Assembly (NCBI GenBank): GCA_030632465.1
Contig: DAOVUR010000106.1
Coordinates: 1 to 6,716 of the forward strand
DNA: 6,716 nucleotides
From: a bacterium
GTDB lineage: Bacteria; Verrucomicrobiota; Kiritimatiellia; UBA8416; CAMZLY01
Direction of reading: 5' to 3'
Part shown: one piece after another, positions 5,542 to 6,716 of the stretch
How the letters are laid out: every line of letters begins with the position of its first letter
Numbering within the stretch: position 1 is the stretch's first letter
Made by a program: the position numbers and the translations under genes
Notes under the pieces: model-generated
What the model saw: only the letters and a program-made list of their open reading frames with translations
What the model was told of the DNA's origin: nothing
The model's database searches: none

Positions 5542-5553
5542 GTAGACGTCTAC
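5542..5553. promoter_or_regulatory. Perfect 12-bp palindrome, candidate operator
   Basis: GTAGACGTCTAC is its own reverse complement and has a central CG, as many dimeric-repressor operators do. It lies 18 bp after the RpiR stop and about 142 bp before the secreted-protein start. As RNA it could form only a 4-5 bp stem with a 4-nt loop. A U-rich stretch begins about 5 bases later, so a weak terminator for the RpiR transcript is an alternative. No clear promoter is visible between it and the next gene. TGTACT occurs twice exactly 30 bp apart in that gap (5581-5586 and 5611-5616). Confidence 0.4.
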
Positions 5554-5695
5554 GCATGTTTTGTGTATTTTTAATTTTTATGTACTTTTAATATAGGTTA
5601 GTAGTTTCTTTGTACTAAGGATAAATAGTGTGAAATGGTATTTAGGGATTTAGATGTTTGGGTTTTAATGGAATCTAATATATAAGGAGTTCGAT

Positions 5696-6716
5696 ATGAA
5701 AGATAAGAGACTAGTAATTGTTGGATTGTTGATGGCTATAGGGGTGTTGGGTGTTAGTAGTGTTAGTGCTGCGCCAGTTCTTAGTGCTGGTAGTTTCTGG
5801 AGATCACAGATTTCGTTTAGGCCAGCAGTGACCACTGCGGGTGAGAGTATAGGGTTGCTTGCGGGTATACAGACTGCGCCACCACCAGCGACATGGGCAG
5901 ATGTTAATTTTGATGATAGTAGTTGGATTCGTACGCATGGACCATTTCCTGGCAATCTATTTTCGGGTACGGCTGCACCTACTTTGGCAACGCTATATCT
6001 TCGTGGTGAGTTTATCGTTACGGATGTTGCGGCCGTAAACGATCTTACACTATCATTAACTTATCGTGGTGGTGTGGTTGTTTATCTGAATGGGAAGAAG
6101 CTTAAACAGCAAGATTTACCAGCAGAGGTTACTTCAGTAACTGCGGCGACAGCTTACGGTAAAGAATCGTATGTTAGTGCCAGTGGTAAAAGGTTGCCAA
6201 CTGCATCTAATAAAAATGGCATAAGCAAGCTACTGAAAAAAGAGCCAGAGGCGGCAGTAGGTCTTGATGCACGTCTGCGTAAGCTTGAGGCAATCAAAAT
6301 CCCGGCAGACTTATTAGTAAAAGGTGTGAATGTGATTGCTATTGAAAGTCATGCGTCTGATTTTCATCCGGGGGCTATAGTATGGAAAAAAAGGAAGCCG
6401 TGGTCTGGTTGGGCGCATTTTGGTTTATATAGCTTTGATTTAACGGCTGCTGGAGAAGGCATTGTCTCTAATGTGGAGCGCGGCAATGAGTTTCAGGTTT
6501 GGAATGCCGATATAAACCAGACCGTAGATCCACGTGATTATGGGTATTGTGACAATAAAGTGAAGCCTATGCTTATCGTGGGTGCAAAAAACGGTTCCTA
6601 TTCTGCTCAGATTGCAGCTGGTTCAAGAAGTGATATAGAGGGTTTGAAAGTTACTATGTCATCGTTAAAGAGTGGTAGCAAGATGTTGGGTGCTGACGTT
6701 TGTAAGGTTCGCTATG
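5696..6716 (+). CDS. Secreted beta-sandwich (galactose-binding-like) protein, glycan-related, 3' end missing
   Basis: The reading frame is open for 340 complete codons and continues past the window end. Residues 1-25 form a signal peptide: basic start, hydrophobic core, and a cleavage site after VSA at 23-25. Residues about 32-250 look like a galactose-binding-like jelly roll of the sort attached to glycoside hydrolases. The clues are VNFDDSSW (70-77), LYLRGEF (100-106), LTLSLTYRGGVVVYLNGKK (117-135) and IPADLLVKGVNVIAIESHAS (202-221). A Lys-rich stretch at about 150-200 extends one loop of this fold. A second segment starts near 268, and GAKNGSYSAQIAAGSRSDIEG (296-316) recalls the N-terminal region of DUF4091-type hydrolases. 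A glycan-processing role is inferred, because no catalytic domain lies within the window. TAAGGAG (5683-5689), 6 bp upstream, is the strongest ribosome binding site here. Placement after AraC and RpiR regulators suggests sugar-responsive expression. Confidence 0.85.
   Translation, partial: MKDKRLVIVGLLMAIGVLGVSSVSAAPVLSAGSFWRSQISFRPAVTTAGESIGLLAGIQTAPPPATWADVNFDDSSWIRTHGPFPGNLFSGTAAPTLATLYLRGEFIVTDVAAVNDLTLSLTYRGGVVVYLNGKKLKQQDLPAEVTSVTAATAYGKESYVSASGKRLPTASNKNGISKLLKKEPEAAVGLDARLRKLEAIKIPADLLVKGVNVIAIESHASDFHPGAIVWKKRKPWSGWAHFGLYSFDLTAAGEGIVSNVERGNEFQVWNADINQTVDPRDYGYCDNKVKPMLIVGAKNGSYSAQIAAGSRSDIEGLKVTMSSLKSGSKMLGADVCKVRY

Overview
The window looks like chromosomal DNA from a Gram-negative environmental bacterium. 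The best guess is a member of the PVC group, probably Lentisphaerota or a relative. That guess is an inference: it rests on a non-HemE URO-D-family protein beside an AraC regulator, an RpiR regulator and a secreted jelly-roll protein of a kind I associate with Lentisphaerota and Planctomycetota. No phylogenetic marker gene is present to confirm it. Coding DNA is moderately AT-leaning, and most genes have a Shine-Dalgarno sequence.

Layout. Bases 1-367 hold no supportable protein gene. The first 262 bases are a GC-rich cluster of short structured repeats: two REP-like hairpins in the same orientation, a 121-bp element between them with perfect 17-bp terminal inverted repeats, and one diverged extra arm. 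A tRNA-Arg(UCG) gene with encoded CCA follows at 368-444. Next comes a tight two-gene unit, an MFS-type transporter (528-1691) and a small PDZ-less site-2 protease of family M50 (1701-2300), 9 bp apart. A URO-D-superfamily protein (2327-3370, minus strand) converges on this pair with only 26 bp between the stop codons.

The URO-D gene is divergent from an AraC-family regulator (3604-4533) across a 233-bp intergenic region. That region carries a consensus -10 box for the URO-D gene, an isolated G-rich tract, and repeat or operator-like sequence just before the AraC ribosome binding site. An RpiR/SIS regulator (4610-5524) follows in the same direction with its own plausible promoter. After a 171-bp gap with a perfect 12-bp palindrome, a secreted protein starts at 5696 and runs off the window end. 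It has a signal peptide and a galactose-binding-like beta-sandwich region.

How the genes may work together. The right half (URO-D-like enzyme, AraC, RpiR, exported protein) reads as a regulated carbohydrate or methyl-compound utilisation locus in which two one-component regulators control an uncharacterised cytoplasmic enzyme and an exported glycan-related protein. The order and families are seen directly; the shared pathway is inference. The URO-D-like protein keeps an H-x-C pair but lacks the C-terminal His of HemE and the C-terminal Cys of the MtaA/CmuA methyltransferases, so its chemistry is open. I see no integrase, transposase, CRISPR array or phage gene.
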